Shown in pieces: positions 52,092-60,546 of a stretch of DNA of 64,000 nucleotides. Below the pieces are notes generated by a model. The model was given only the letters and a program-made list of their open reading frames with translations, made no database searches and was not told where the DNA came from. The stretch covers positions 3,534,001-3,598,000 of the forward strand of contig NZ_CP091786.1 of the NCBI RefSeq assembly GCF_022024015.1, written 5' to 3'. The position numbers and the translations under genes are program-made. Position 1 is the stretch's first letter, and each line of letters opens with the position of its first letter. The DNA is from Prevotella sp. E9-3 (GTDB taxonomy: Bacteria; Bacteroidota; Bacteroidia; Bacteroidales; Bacteroidaceae).

Positions 52092-53399
52092 TTACTTCAC
52101 CATCACCTTGCGCACCGTTCCGTCGCTCATGCGGATGATGTTCAGACCTCGACGGGCGGCTGGGAGCTGCTGGCCGTTAAAGGAATAGTTGACGGCAGGC
52201 GTTGCCGCTTCACGCTTTGCCGTTGTGATAGAGGTGGTTTTTTCTATCTTCTGAAACAGTTTCCATCCATTGGTATTTCTGTAAAGCTCTTCACTACCTT
52301 CTGGCACATACAGCGTGGTAGTGGTATAGATGTAATAGGGCGGTAAGTCCCCTTTATTTATTAAAAAAACACTTTCACTAATATAGCAAGGATTCTCCAT
52401 GTGTGCGGTGACACTCTTCAGGCTTCTGCAATTAAAGAACGCTTGATAACCGATAATGGTCACGCTATTGGGTATGGTGACGCTCGTCAGGCTGCTACAG
52501 CCTAAGAACGCATCGTCGCCGATACTGGTCACACTGTTGCCGATGGTGATGCTCGTCAGACCGCTGCAGTTAAAGAATGCTTCCATGCCGATGCTGGTCA
52601 CACTATCGGGGATGGTGATGCTCGTCAGGCGGTAGCATCCTTTGAACACCCTTGGTTCGATGCTGGTTAGGCTGTTGGGGATGGTGACACTTGTCAGTCC
52701 GTCGCAGTAAGAGAACGCACCGATGCCGATGCTGGTCACACTGTTGGGGATGGTGATGCTCGTCAGACCACTGCATTCTGTGAACGCATAGTCGCGGATG
52801 CTGGTCACGCTGTTGGGGATGGTGACACTTGTCAGTCCTTCGCAGTAAGAGAACGCACCGATGCCGATGCTGGTCACGTTGTTGGGGATGATACTGTTTT
52901 TGCAACCAAGGAGGAGCTCGTTATCTGCAGTTTTAATAATAGCATTACAATTGTCGCGTGAGTCATAGACAGTATTTCCGCTTTCTACAATCATTGATTC
53001 AAGGCTGCTACAGCCTGCGAACGCACTCTTACCGATGCTGGTCACGCTGTTAGGAATGGTGATGGAGGTTAGGCCGGAGCAATACCAGAAAGCCCGTTCG
53101 CCGATGCTGGTCACGCTGTTGGGGATGGTGATGGAGGTTAGGCCGGAGCATCCAGAGAAAGCCCGTTCGCCGATGCTGGTCACACTATAAGTCTGACCAG
53201 AATAAGTAATGGATTCTGGGATGGTTTTATTGCCAGAATAGCTGTTATAATCATAATCTTTATACGTCACTTCCGCAGTCATTTTCTCATTGTTCAGATT
53301 GTAGTAGATGCCATCAACCTCACAGTCGTAGGCAAAAGCAGTTGTTCCTACCATACACATCATTAGGAGCAACATAGTTTTCAGATAAAGTTGTTTCAT
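52092..53399 (-). CDS. BspA-type leucine-rich-repeat surface protein
   Basis: After a signal peptide (about residues 1-23) there are about ten near-identical repeats of 23 residues: NSVTSIGxxAFxxCSGLTSI with TIP, residues 75-340. A short region and the tail GLNIIRMSDGTVRKVMVK follow. The repeats are also nearly identical in DNA (69 bp), so recombination could change their number. The protein would be surface-exposed and adhesive. The leader upstream contains a large nested palindrome (53432-53572). Confidence 0.92.
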   Translation of the reverse strand: MKQLYLKTMLLLMMCMVGTTAFAYDCEVDGIYYNLNNEKMTAEVTYKDYDYNSYSGNKTIPESITYSGQTYSVTSIGERAFSGCSGLTSITIPNSVTSIGERAFWYCSGLTSITIPNSVTSIGKSAFAGCSSLESMIVESGNTVYDSRDNCNAIIKTADNELLLGCKNSIIPNNVTSIGIGAFSYCEGLTSVTIPNSVTSIRDYAFTECSGLTSITIPNSVTSIGIGAFSYCDGLTSVTIPNSLTSIEPRVFKGCYRLTSITIPDSVTSIGMEAFFNCSGLTSITIGNSVTSIGDDAFLGCSSLTSVTIPNSVTIIGYQAFFNCRSLKSVTAHMENPCYISESVFLINKGDLPPYYIYTTTTLYVPEGSEELYRNTNGWKLFQKIEKTTSITTAKREAATPAVNYSFNGQQLPAARRGLNIIRMSDGTVRKVMVK

Positions 53400-53431
53400 A
53401 AATTGGTAAATAAAAAAAGGACGGAACTGCT

Positions 53432-53572
53432 CTGTTGCTTTTCCTTCCTGTAGGCTACCGCCAAGTGGCCTTTTACGTAGAAAAGGGAGAACAATTCACG
53501 CCCTAACAGCGTGAACTCTTCATCACTTGTTCTTACGTAAATGATTTGGCGGTATTTACAGGAAAAGAACAA
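53432..53572 (-). other. Large nested palindrome in the leader of the BspA gene
   Basis: On the minus strand: TTCCTGTAAATACCGCCAA pairs with TTGGCGGTAGCCTACAGGAA. Inside, TTTACGTA pairs with TACGTAAA, GAACAA with TTGTTC, and TTCACGC with GCGTGAA around TGTTAGG. Outer arms extend into CTTGTTCTTTTCC/GGAAAAGCAACAG. All stems are nested and co-linear, giving an elongated hairpin of about 140 nt. It could be a structured leader RNA or a small mobile element. No ORF is supported in 53400-53970. Confidence 0.7.
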
Positions 53573-53649
53573 GGACTTGAAGTCCAAGTTATATCAAAAA
53601 GTCTTTCTGAGAGCAGAAACGTCGGGTTAAACTTGTAATTACTTGTTTT

Positions 53650-53679
53650 CGGGTACTAAGGCTGAGCCGATAGTACCTT
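53650..53679. other. Second hairpin upstream of the BspA gene
   Basis: GGGTACTA and TAGTACC enclose AGGCT/GAGCC, forming a hairpin of about 12 pairs. Together with the nested palindrome it fills most of the 570-nt gap 53400-53970, which shows no gene. Confidence 0.45.
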
Positions 53680-53912
53680 TCTCATTTCCCAGAGGTTTCG
53701 CTTTAGTCTAATCTTTTCGTTATGTCATAATTCTTGTCTGTTTTAAAAGGTGAAACAATAATTTGAATTAACCTGTTGCAAAAATACAAAAAAATAGGAA
53801 ACCGAACAAGAATTAGGAAAAAATATTGGCTCATCGAAATGATCATGGGGACAGGTTGTGACCCATGTTTGAAAAAAATTGTAATTCCCGTGCAGTCTTT
53901 TTGGAAAAGTGG

Positions 53913-53920
53913 TATCTTTG
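53913..53920 (+). promoter_or_regulatory. -7 box for the sigma-barrel fusion gene
   Basis: TATCTTTG lies 93 nt before ATG 54013. No correctly spaced -33 TTTG is seen, so regulation may use another sigma factor. Confidence 0.35.
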
Positions 53921-54012
53921 TCAATAGAGGCAGAATGTTTTCGATGGACATAGAACAACGTTTTGATTAAGTGAGAGCAGAGCAAACGCGTTTACTCTGC
54001 CGAACGGGAAAA

Positions 54013-55749
54013 ATGAAGGATGAAATCCAACTCATAGAGCGAGGGCGACAGGGCGATGAGACTGCTTTGGGGAGCCTATATAGGGCATATCACCGACAAA
54101 TGACGATGATATGCCAACGCATCGTAGACAATCGTCAAGTGGCAGAGGAATTGGCACATGATGCTTTTCTACTGGCTTTTGCCAAGATGGATCAACTGCA
54201 TAACCCACAACGCTTTGAGGCATGGCTGACAAGTATTACAACCAATGTTGCCCGACGCTATATGCAGCGGCATCATGATCCCGCAATGCTTTCGCTTTCC
54301 ACTCTCTCAGAAGAAGTCATCGGCTCTGCCGCTTCGCTTGTCGAAGAACTTCCTGGGGAACCTATTCCAACAGAAGACAAGCCGTTACCAACTATGGAAG
54401 AACTGATGACGGCTGTAGATGCGCTGCCCAAAGGCTATGGACAGGTATTCAAGTTGGCGGTCATCCAAGAAATGTCGCATAAGGAAATTGCCGAAATCCT
54501 TGGAATTGCAGCCCATTCTTCATCGTCACAACTGTCACGGGCAAAGAAAATGTTGCAGAAGTCACTTGCACAGTATTGGCTGTTGTGGCTCATGCCACTT
54601 CTGTTGCCTTTGGCCATATATCTTTATAAAACAGGAAAGACCACTGACGTGCCGCAACCAATAGTAACAAAACAAGAACAGACTACGCCTGATACAAAGC
54701 ATGATGATGAAGGTACTCCGACGATAGGGCAAGGAACTCCTGCCATTCCAATAATTGCGACACAGCAAATAGCCATTGCTCCTGTCAAAGATGTTCCAGT
54801 AGATAGTCTTACTCCTGCTGACACGCTCCAACATACCGGCGAAGAAACAGAGAGTACCGACACTGCGACCATCTTGCACAACAACAAGCCACTGCCCGAC
54901 TTGCGTCCAGACAAAGATATAAATATAGCAGACCTGTTCCCGGAAAAGTCCACAGAGATTAAGGATAGACAGAAGTGGTCTGTAGAATTGGCATACACAG
55001 GTAGTATGGGTGAACAGAATGCTAACCGTCCGTTTATATTCACTGAAACGGAGATGACAGATGAAACGGAGATGACAGATATTACAAGCGAAGTTCCGCC
55101 TATCCGCTCTTTCGACAAATGGAGCGATTATGCCGAGGCATTACAGAATGGAACACTTGATGTTGATTACAAGACGTATCAGTTCTTGTTGAAGATTGCC
55201 CAAAACAACGCAGCCCAGCCCAGCACGGACATGATTGAGCGTAAGACTCACCATTACATGCCAATCTCTTTCTCCTTGGCATTGAAGTACAAACTGAATA
55301 ACCGCTTTGGCTTAGAGACAGGCTTGAGTTATAGCCATCTGAAATCAGAGTCCGAAGTAGGAACAGGTGGGAACGCCATCCGTGAGCAACAGACCATACA
55401 TTACCTCGGCATACCTCTGAAGGGTACATATAATATATATAATGTAAGAAGATGGAACCTATACGGAAGTCTTGGCGCGAAGTTGGAGATACCTGTTTAT
55501 GCTCCGTTCAGCACAAGCTATTTCGTTAATGGAATGAAAGAACTGGAAGAGAAGACTACGCTCCATGCTCCGTTGCAGTGGTCGATAGGAACAGGCATTG
55601 GCTTGCAGTATAACCTCACACCTAACATCGGTTTCTTTGCTGAGCCAAGTCTGCAATACTACATCCCGACGGGTAGCGACATCGAGACCTACCGCACAGA
55701 ACACCCATTCACGTTCTCGTTGCCATTAGGAATCCGCATAACATGGTAG
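54013..55749 (+). CDS. ECF sigma factor fused to a transmembrane segment and outer-membrane beta-barrel
   Basis: From ATG 54013 the protein is 578 residues. Residues 1-85 are a sigma-70 region 2 (GDETALGSLYRAYHRQMTMI; VAEELAHDAFLLAFAKMDQL), and 130-185 a region 4 (LPKGYGQVFKLAVIQEMSHK; EIAEILGIAAHSSSSQLSRA). A hydrophobic segment WLLWLMPLLLPLAIYLY follows at about 193-210, then a 110-residue Pro/Thr-rich linker, then a barrel domain with GLETGLSYSHL, YLGIPLKGTYNIY and an ending PLGIRITW. In Bacteroidetes the barrel/anti-sigma protein is usually a separate gene next to an ECF sigma gene. Here the frame is continuous. Upstream GTG 53971 would add 14 residues. Confidence 0.85.
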   Translation: MKDEIQLIERGRQGDETALGSLYRAYHRQMTMICQRIVDNRQVAEELAHDAFLLAFAKMDQLHNPQRFEAWLTSITTNVARRYMQRHHDPAMLSLSTLSEEVIGSAASLVEELPGEPIPTEDKPLPTMEELMTAVDALPKGYGQVFKLAVIQEMSHKEIAEILGIAAHSSSSQLSRAKKMLQKSLAQYWLLWLMPLLLPLAIYLYKTGKTTDVPQPIVTKQEQTTPDTKHDDEGTPTIGQGTPAIPIIATQQIAIAPVKDVPVDSLTPADTLQHTGEETESTDTATILHNNKPLPDLRPDKDINIADLFPEKSTEIKDRQKWSVELAYTGSMGEQNANRPFIFTETEMTDETEMTDITSEVPPIRSFDKWSDYAEALQNGTLDVDYKTYQFLLKIAQNNAAQPSTDMIERKTHHYMPISFSLALKYKLNNRFGLETGLSYSHLKSESEVGTGGNAIREQQTIHYLGIPLKGTYNIYNVRRWNLYGSLGAKLEIPVYAPFSTSYFVNGMKELEEKTTLHAPLQWSIGTGIGLQYNLTPNIGFFAEPSLQYYIPTGSDIETYRTEHPFTFSLPLGIRITW

Positions 55750-55826
55750 TTTTCTCCCTGAAGTCGTGCAGTCTTTTCTTGCTTTGTGGTATCTATCCCT
55801 ATAGAGAAACAAAACAAGAAAAGACT

Positions 55827-56630
55827 ATGCAACAACGACATCTGAACCGCAAACAGTATTTCTGTGAATTGGCTAACACGGCCAGGACATTCTATATGGA
55901 ATACCTTAATACATACATCAAGCTAACGCCTGACACCCGGGTGCTGGAAATAGGCTGTGGCGAGGGAGGCAATCTTCTTCCATTCGCAGAACAGGGCTGC
56001 AAGGTAACTGGGATTGACATCTGTCAAACTAGAATCAATGAAGCACAGACGTTCTTCACAGAATATCACCAGCAGGGAACTTTCATCTGCCAGAATTTTC
56101 TCCTTTCAGAAGAGCCAAGGACGGAGAATGAACGGTATGACCTCGTACTTATTCACGATGTAATAGAGCACATCGAACCATCCAATAAACGAGACTTTCT
56201 TCTTCACATCAAACACTTCCTCAAACAAGATGGCATCGCTTTCTTTGGTTTTCCTGCCTGGCAGAACCCATTTGGAGGCCATCAGCAAATTAGCGTTGGT
56301 CTGGCCTCCAAACTTCCTTTCATTCATCTGCTGCCAAAGCCGCTCTACAAAGTCCTGTTGAAGACAAGCGGAGCCACAGCAAGTATCATTGGCGAACTGA
56401 TGAGCATACGAGCTTCGCGGGTGACCATAGAGAACTTTGAACGACTGGTTTCCGAGGTCGGTTATACCATTTGCAAGCGCACCCTTTGGCTCATCAACCC
56501 ACACTACAAGCAGAAGTTCCACATAAATCCTCGCCGCCAGTGGACTTTCTTTGCCAATATTCCATATCTTCGCAACTTCTATACTACATCAGCATGGTAT
56601 TTACTCCGTCAAACTCAAAAACAATCATAA
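55827..56630 (+). CDS. Class I SAM-dependent methyltransferase
   Basis: ATG 55827 gives 267 residues with the SAM-binding motif RVLEIGCGEGGNLLPFAEQG near residue 39, the acidic motif VTGIDI, and LVLIHDVIEHIE in motif III. Residues beyond 150 (FFGFPAWQNPFGGHQQ) fit an O- or C-methyltransferase of the UbiG-like group. Substrate unknown. It starts 78 nt after the sigma-barrel fusion on the same strand and could be in its regulon. Confidence 0.8.
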   Translation: MQQRHLNRKQYFCELANTARTFYMEYLNTYIKLTPDTRVLEIGCGEGGNLLPFAEQGCKVTGIDICQTRINEAQTFFTEYHQQGTFICQNFLLSEEPRTENERYDLVLIHDVIEHIEPSNKRDFLLHIKHFLKQDGIAFFGFPAWQNPFGGHQQISVGLASKLPFIHLLPKPLYKVLLKTSGATASIIGELMSIRASRVTIENFERLVSEVGYTICKRTLWLINPHYKQKFHINPRRQWTFFANIPYLRNFYTTSAWYLLRQTQKQS

Positions 56631-56631
56631 G

Positions 56632-56840
56632 ATGAAAAGACTATTTCAAATTTTAGCAGTCACTCTGCTTTCTGCGACTTTGTCAGAACTATGCGCTCAA
56701 CACAATTGGGCGATGGCATTTGTTGAAAAGGGACAAGACATTCCAACTGTTGTGGAGTATCATAGTGCCCAAGAAACAGCTGAGAACGGGATTGTGTATA
56801 ATCGTATCTTTGATGGTACAAGGCTTAAAAGCAAAGTGTG
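56632..56840 (+). pseudogene. 5' fragment of a secreted-protein gene
   Basis: ATG 56632 opens a signal peptide (MKRLFQILAVTLLSATLSEL) and QHNWAMAFVEKGQDIPTV, then the coding character fades after IVYNRIFDGT. The frame ends within low-complexity sequence before the convergent ATPase gene. It looks truncated; the end coordinate is approximate. Confidence 0.45.
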
Positions 56841-56935
56841 TTGGCTATTAATTAGTTACAACACACTTTTTTTGTGCAACATTGGTGCAACAATTCTCGT
56901 AATACAAAAACAGCAGCTTCTTTTTCTGAATATAA

Positions 56936-58249
56936 TTACATATCTTCTAAAGATAAGGTTTGCAAAGTAAAGTGATAGCGACCAAAGTCTGAAGGCGGCA
57001 GATTTGACACCTTTCGTTCAAGCTCTGTAAAACTGAGTTTTCGAGGATTACGCTTTATCTCGGCAGAAATACCTGTGTGGTCAAACTCGTTAAGAGCTAT
57101 CATATCAATCTCATTCTCGCCTTTGCGGTCCCACCAATTGCCTACCACAGTATAGTGTCCAGACTCCATTGTCTTTTGTTGAAAGAACATCTCAAGCGTC
57201 CTGCCCGAAAATTGCTCGTAATGCAGGCTTATGTTTTTACGTAACAATGATAATTGGCCACGTTCCACCAATGACTGGTACGGACAAACAAAACGGAACC
57301 AGAAACGGAGAAACTGGTCTGTAATTTCGTAAACACTTGTTTTGCTATTCGGTTTCGAAAGTATGGGCTTCAGACGAGAAACAACATTGAAATTCTGCTC
57401 CAAATTCTGCAGGTAGGTACCCATATCCTTCTGAATTGCCCCATCAATATCCGACCTGCGGTTCAATCCTTCTGCAATTAGCTGGAGAATGGAAAAATAA
57501 GTAGAGCCTTCATCCCCAAACTCTTGATTCATCAAGTCACGCCCTTCAGAAAGAAAATAAGAATCCTGACGGCATAAATAGTTGAGCATCTTTTCTTTTG
57601 TATAGCAGCCTGCATCCATTAAAAGTTCTACATATTTTGCAACACCACCTGTAAGCATGTATAGACATAACAGGTCCTCCGGGGTGTAGTCGGGCTTGTA
57701 GTCACGAAATATTTGTTTGAGTACATCAATCGTGAAAGGCAAAAGCGCAAATTTGGAAGTGGGACGCCCATAAAGTGGTTCATTCTCGTCTTCGAATATA
57801 CGCTTCATAAGAGAACGGATGCTTCCCATGGTGATAAGATTGAGGTGCGACTCCCGATGATAGCGATCCCACAAATCTTGTATCTCACTAAATATGGCCG
57901 AATTAATCTTGTACAGATTCTGAAACTCGTCGAATATAATAGTGAAATGACGTTGAAGAGACTCTCGCATCACAACCTCAAAGAAATCACGGAAACTGGT
58001 CAAACGGCCATATACTTTAATACCTAATTGTTCTTCTATAGTCTGTTGAAACTTACTACAAAGCATAGCCTCACTATCTTTTGAGACAAACAAGTAAGCA
58101 TGCTTGTGACCTTCAAAAGTCTTTGTCACAAGCGATGTTTTACCAACTCGCCTTCGTCCCATCAGCACTGTGAAAGTTGCACTTTTCTCTGCCTGCTTCT
58201 CATTATCAAGCAAGATCTCTATTTCCGAGTCACGATCATAGAACTTCAT
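56936..58249 (-). CDS. AAA ATPase with DUF234-type C-terminus
   Basis: The 437-residue protein has FYDRDSEIEILL at the start, Walker A VLMGRRRVGKTSLVTK near residue 28, Walker B HFTIIFDEFQNL near 100, the YEITDQFLRFWFRFV motif near 318, and a C-terminal DUF234/nuclease-like region with ENEIDMIAL. Such proteins are frequent accessory genes in Bacteroidetes of unknown role. A minus-strand TATTTTTG at 58297-58304 may be its -7 box. Confidence 0.85.
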   Translation of the reverse strand: MKFYDRDSEIEILLDNEKQAEKSATFTVLMGRRRVGKTSLVTKTFEGHKHAYLFVSKDSEAMLCSKFQQTIEEQLGIKVYGRLTSFRDFFEVVMRESLQRHFTIIFDEFQNLYKINSAIFSEIQDLWDRYHRESHLNLITMGSIRSLMKRIFEDENEPLYGRPTSKFALLPFTIDVLKQIFRDYKPDYTPEDLLCLYMLTGGVAKYVELLMDAGCYTKEKMLNYLCRQDSYFLSEGRDLMNQEFGDEGSTYFSILQLIAEGLNRRSDIDGAIQKDMGTYLQNLEQNFNVVSRLKPILSKPNSKTSVYEITDQFLRFWFRFVCPYQSLVERGQLSLLRKNISLHYEQFSGRTLEMFFQQKTMESGHYTVVGNWWDRKGENEIDMIALNEFDHTGISAEIKRNPRKLSFTELERKVSNLPPSDFGRYHFTLQTLSLEDM

Positions 58250-58431
58250 AAATGTAAACCGTCATTTATATAAACACACGTTTATATTTCTAATCGCAAA
58301 AATATGATTTAAATTCCAAACTTCGGCTATTTAAGCCAACAAACTACACTTTATTCACATTTTTTAATCATGGACTATCAAACAAGAAATAATCACTGCT
58401 TTGATCATGATCTACCTGTTCTCTTTTTCAA

Positions 58432-58910
58432 CCTGTTTTTTTCGAAAATCAAGACAAAAAAAAATCTCAATCTAGAACGGGAAGGCCTCGTTCTGACCTT
58501 CATCAATGTGTTCTTCCTCCATTGCTTGGAGCTGAAAAAAGGCTAGTTTTGCCACTTTTTATTGAAAAAACACATATTTTGCCCATTTTTTCTTGATGTG
58601 ATGGAATTGTTCTTCTGCTATGGTGAAATAGCACTTTTCTTTCACCATAACTGAACGTCCGCTATACTGCAACTGAATGGTGGTTGTATTGCAACTGAAT
58701 GGTGGTTGCATTGCAATAGAACGGTGGTTGTAGTATAGCTGAAGTCCCATTGCAGCATCATAGAAGTTCTACAGCAGGAGAGTATCAGAAGAATATCAAT
58801 ACACACAATCATCTGATATTCAGATAGTTCTAAAAACAACAAAGACTCTTCAGAACTCGCGTATTTCAGACCCACTTTCCGTTTGGTGAATTTGGCGCGA
58901 GTTTTGAGCC
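58432..58910 (-). repeat. Dispersed repeat copy B, uninterrupted (479 bp)
   Basis: The reverse complement matches copy A (17478-17762 plus 19292-19491) over its whole length. Five 22-bp units lie at 58645-58754, a GGTGAAA/TTTCACC hairpin next to them, and an AAACTCGC/GCGAGTT hairpin at the far end. Between 58250 and 59130 no gene is supported; two short frames here run through the 22-bp units and are not conserved with copy A. Confidence 0.85.
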
Positions 58911-59100
58911 CAGTAAGCAAGTAAAATTTCGATAAAATGAACCTGCAAATTGATGCTTTTTTCAGCAAATCGAAGATCATGGAGAGGCAGGCTTTGGGTA
59001 GAAACATACAATTTCGCCCGCCTTTTTGCACTTTTAACGGCAAGCGCATCATCTTTCCGAAAAAAGTTGGAGTTCCCACAAGAAATTGGATAATTTTGAG

Positions 59101-59108
59101 TAATTTTG
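59101..59108 (+). promoter_or_regulatory. -7 box for the acyltransferase gene
   Basis: TAATTTTG lies 22 nt before ATG 59131. Confidence 0.45.
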
Positions 59109-59130
59109 CGCCCGTTAAAAACGATGTGTA

Positions 59131-60480
59131 ATGAATAATGTCACCATGATGAATTATAATAAAGGAAAAAAACTGCTTTCAGAAAGATTCTACCTGACAT
59201 GGGCAGGAGAACAGATGAGTTGGACGGTACGAATGACGATGAAGATGCGAGATGTCGTTGACGGCGACTTGTTGCGTCAGGCTGTAGAATCAACGCGCCT
59301 GCGGTATCCATACTATCAAGTGAAGCTCGGCATGAGGAAAGATGCTGAAGGCACGGAATATTTTGTGTATGAAGACAACAGCGAGCCGTGGGTAGTCAGC
59401 GAAGGGGAAAAACCTGTGAGACTGATTGGCCCGGAGTCGAACAACCATCTGCTGGCCTTCTGCTGCTGGGGCGACTGCATCGCTATCGATTTCTTCCACT
59501 GCCTGACTGACGGCACTGGAGCCTATAACATCCTACGCACCTTGCTCTATGAATATTCCCGCCGTCGCTATGACACGACACTGGAAAGGGGTATGGCGAA
59601 CATTCGTGTGTCAGGTGACACTATTAGTTCAGAGGAATGGGAAGACCCTGCCGCACTGGCTAAGCCCGACCAACTGAACCCGCTACCCCTTACGGAACGT
59701 CTGCGCTGCATCAATCTGACCACACAGGCAAAGGTGGCGGTAAGTGAGGACGTGGAAACTGTCAACATCCTTGTTGAAGAGCAAGAGATGATGAGGTATG
59801 TGACCTCAGGCGACACATCGCCCGCTACGCTCATTTCGCTGCTGCTCGTCCGTGCCATTGCCCGTCTGCATCCCGACTTGACGGAAGGAGTGCCGATGGT
59901 GGCACTGGCCATCAACCAACGTCCCGCACTGGGTTGTCCGCAGGCCGGACAATCGATGGCAGCATCGCTCCGCCTGACCCTGAACGATGAGATGAGAGGG
60001 ATGGATATTGAAACGCAGCAGACCATATTCCGAGGCATGGTGGCCCTGCAGTCGAACGAAGACAACGTCATTGAGAATTTCTGGCAAACTCAGCATACGC
60101 AAGACATGTTCGAAAAGATTCCCACCCTTGAGGGGCGCCATCAGGCAATGGCCAAAGCCTACAGTGTCGCAACATCAGCAGCCACAACCTGTGTCAGTTA
60201 CGTCGGCAAAGCTAATCTGGGTGCTGCCGAACAATACGTCAGCGAGATGTACACAGAGGCCTATACGCCGTATGCTCTCACCATTGAGATGAGTGCCGTG
60301 GGCGGCACGTTCTGTATCAGCCTAATGCAGCGGTTTGCAGATGATACATATCTCGAAGCCTTTCTCGACGAATTCCGCCAGATAGGTCTGCCCTATCGTA
60401 TGGCTACTCGCCATACGATGACGGTGGCACCAATAGCAAACTATCGGGAAACAGCCGTGAACGCCGCGACAGGAAAATGA
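59131..60480 (+). CDS. Condensation-domain-like acyltransferase (HxxxDG motif)
   Basis: The 449-residue protein has the HxxxDG catalytic motif FFHCLTDGTGAYN near residue 118 and the two-lobe length of CoA-dependent acyltransferases of the alcohol acetyltransferase/condensation superfamily. No carrier-protein domain or signal peptide is visible. Substrate unknown. ATGs at 59146 and 59149 are possible later starts. It is convergent with the GH42 gene, with 66 nt between and no obvious terminator. Confidence 0.7.
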   Translation: MNNVTMMNYNKGKKLLSERFYLTWAGEQMSWTVRMTMKMRDVVDGDLLRQAVESTRLRYPYYQVKLGMRKDAEGTEYFVYEDNSEPWVVSEGEKPVRLIGPESNNHLLAFCCWGDCIAIDFFHCLTDGTGAYNILRTLLYEYSRRRYDTTLERGMANIRVSGDTISSEEWEDPAALAKPDQLNPLPLTERLRCINLTTQAKVAVSEDVETVNILVEEQEMMRYVTSGDTSPATLISLLLVRAIARLHPDLTEGVPMVALAINQRPALGCPQAGQSMAASLRLTLNDEMRGMDIETQQTIFRGMVALQSNEDNVIENFWQTQHTQDMFEKIPTLEGRHQAMAKAYSVATSAATTCVSYVGKANLGAAEQYVSEMYTEAYTPYALTIEMSAVGGTFCISLMQRFADDTYLEAFLDEFRQIGLPYRMATRHTMTVAPIANYRETAVNAATGK

Positions 60481-60546
60481 TCGGTCTTGCTGCTTTGCAG
60501 GTCTGCCCATCTGGGTTGCCTGCTCATTTTTCTGTGTGGAGGCGGG

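Noticed and set aside
52092..53399. Diversity-generating retroelement target
   Set aside because: The repeated LRR DNA is striking, but no reverse transcriptase or template repeat is seen nearby.
53432..53572. Integron attC site
   Set aside because: The palindrome is large and nested, but no integrase or cassette array is present and attC core sites were not recognised.
56551..56631. Upstream extension of the fragment at 56632
   Set aside because: The earlier start overlaps the methyltransferase 3' end in another frame; the signal peptide begins at 56632.
58642..59079. Minus-strand frame of 145 codons over repeat copy B
   Set aside because: It runs through the 22-bp units, whose period breaks the frame relative to copy A; the other copy does not keep it open.
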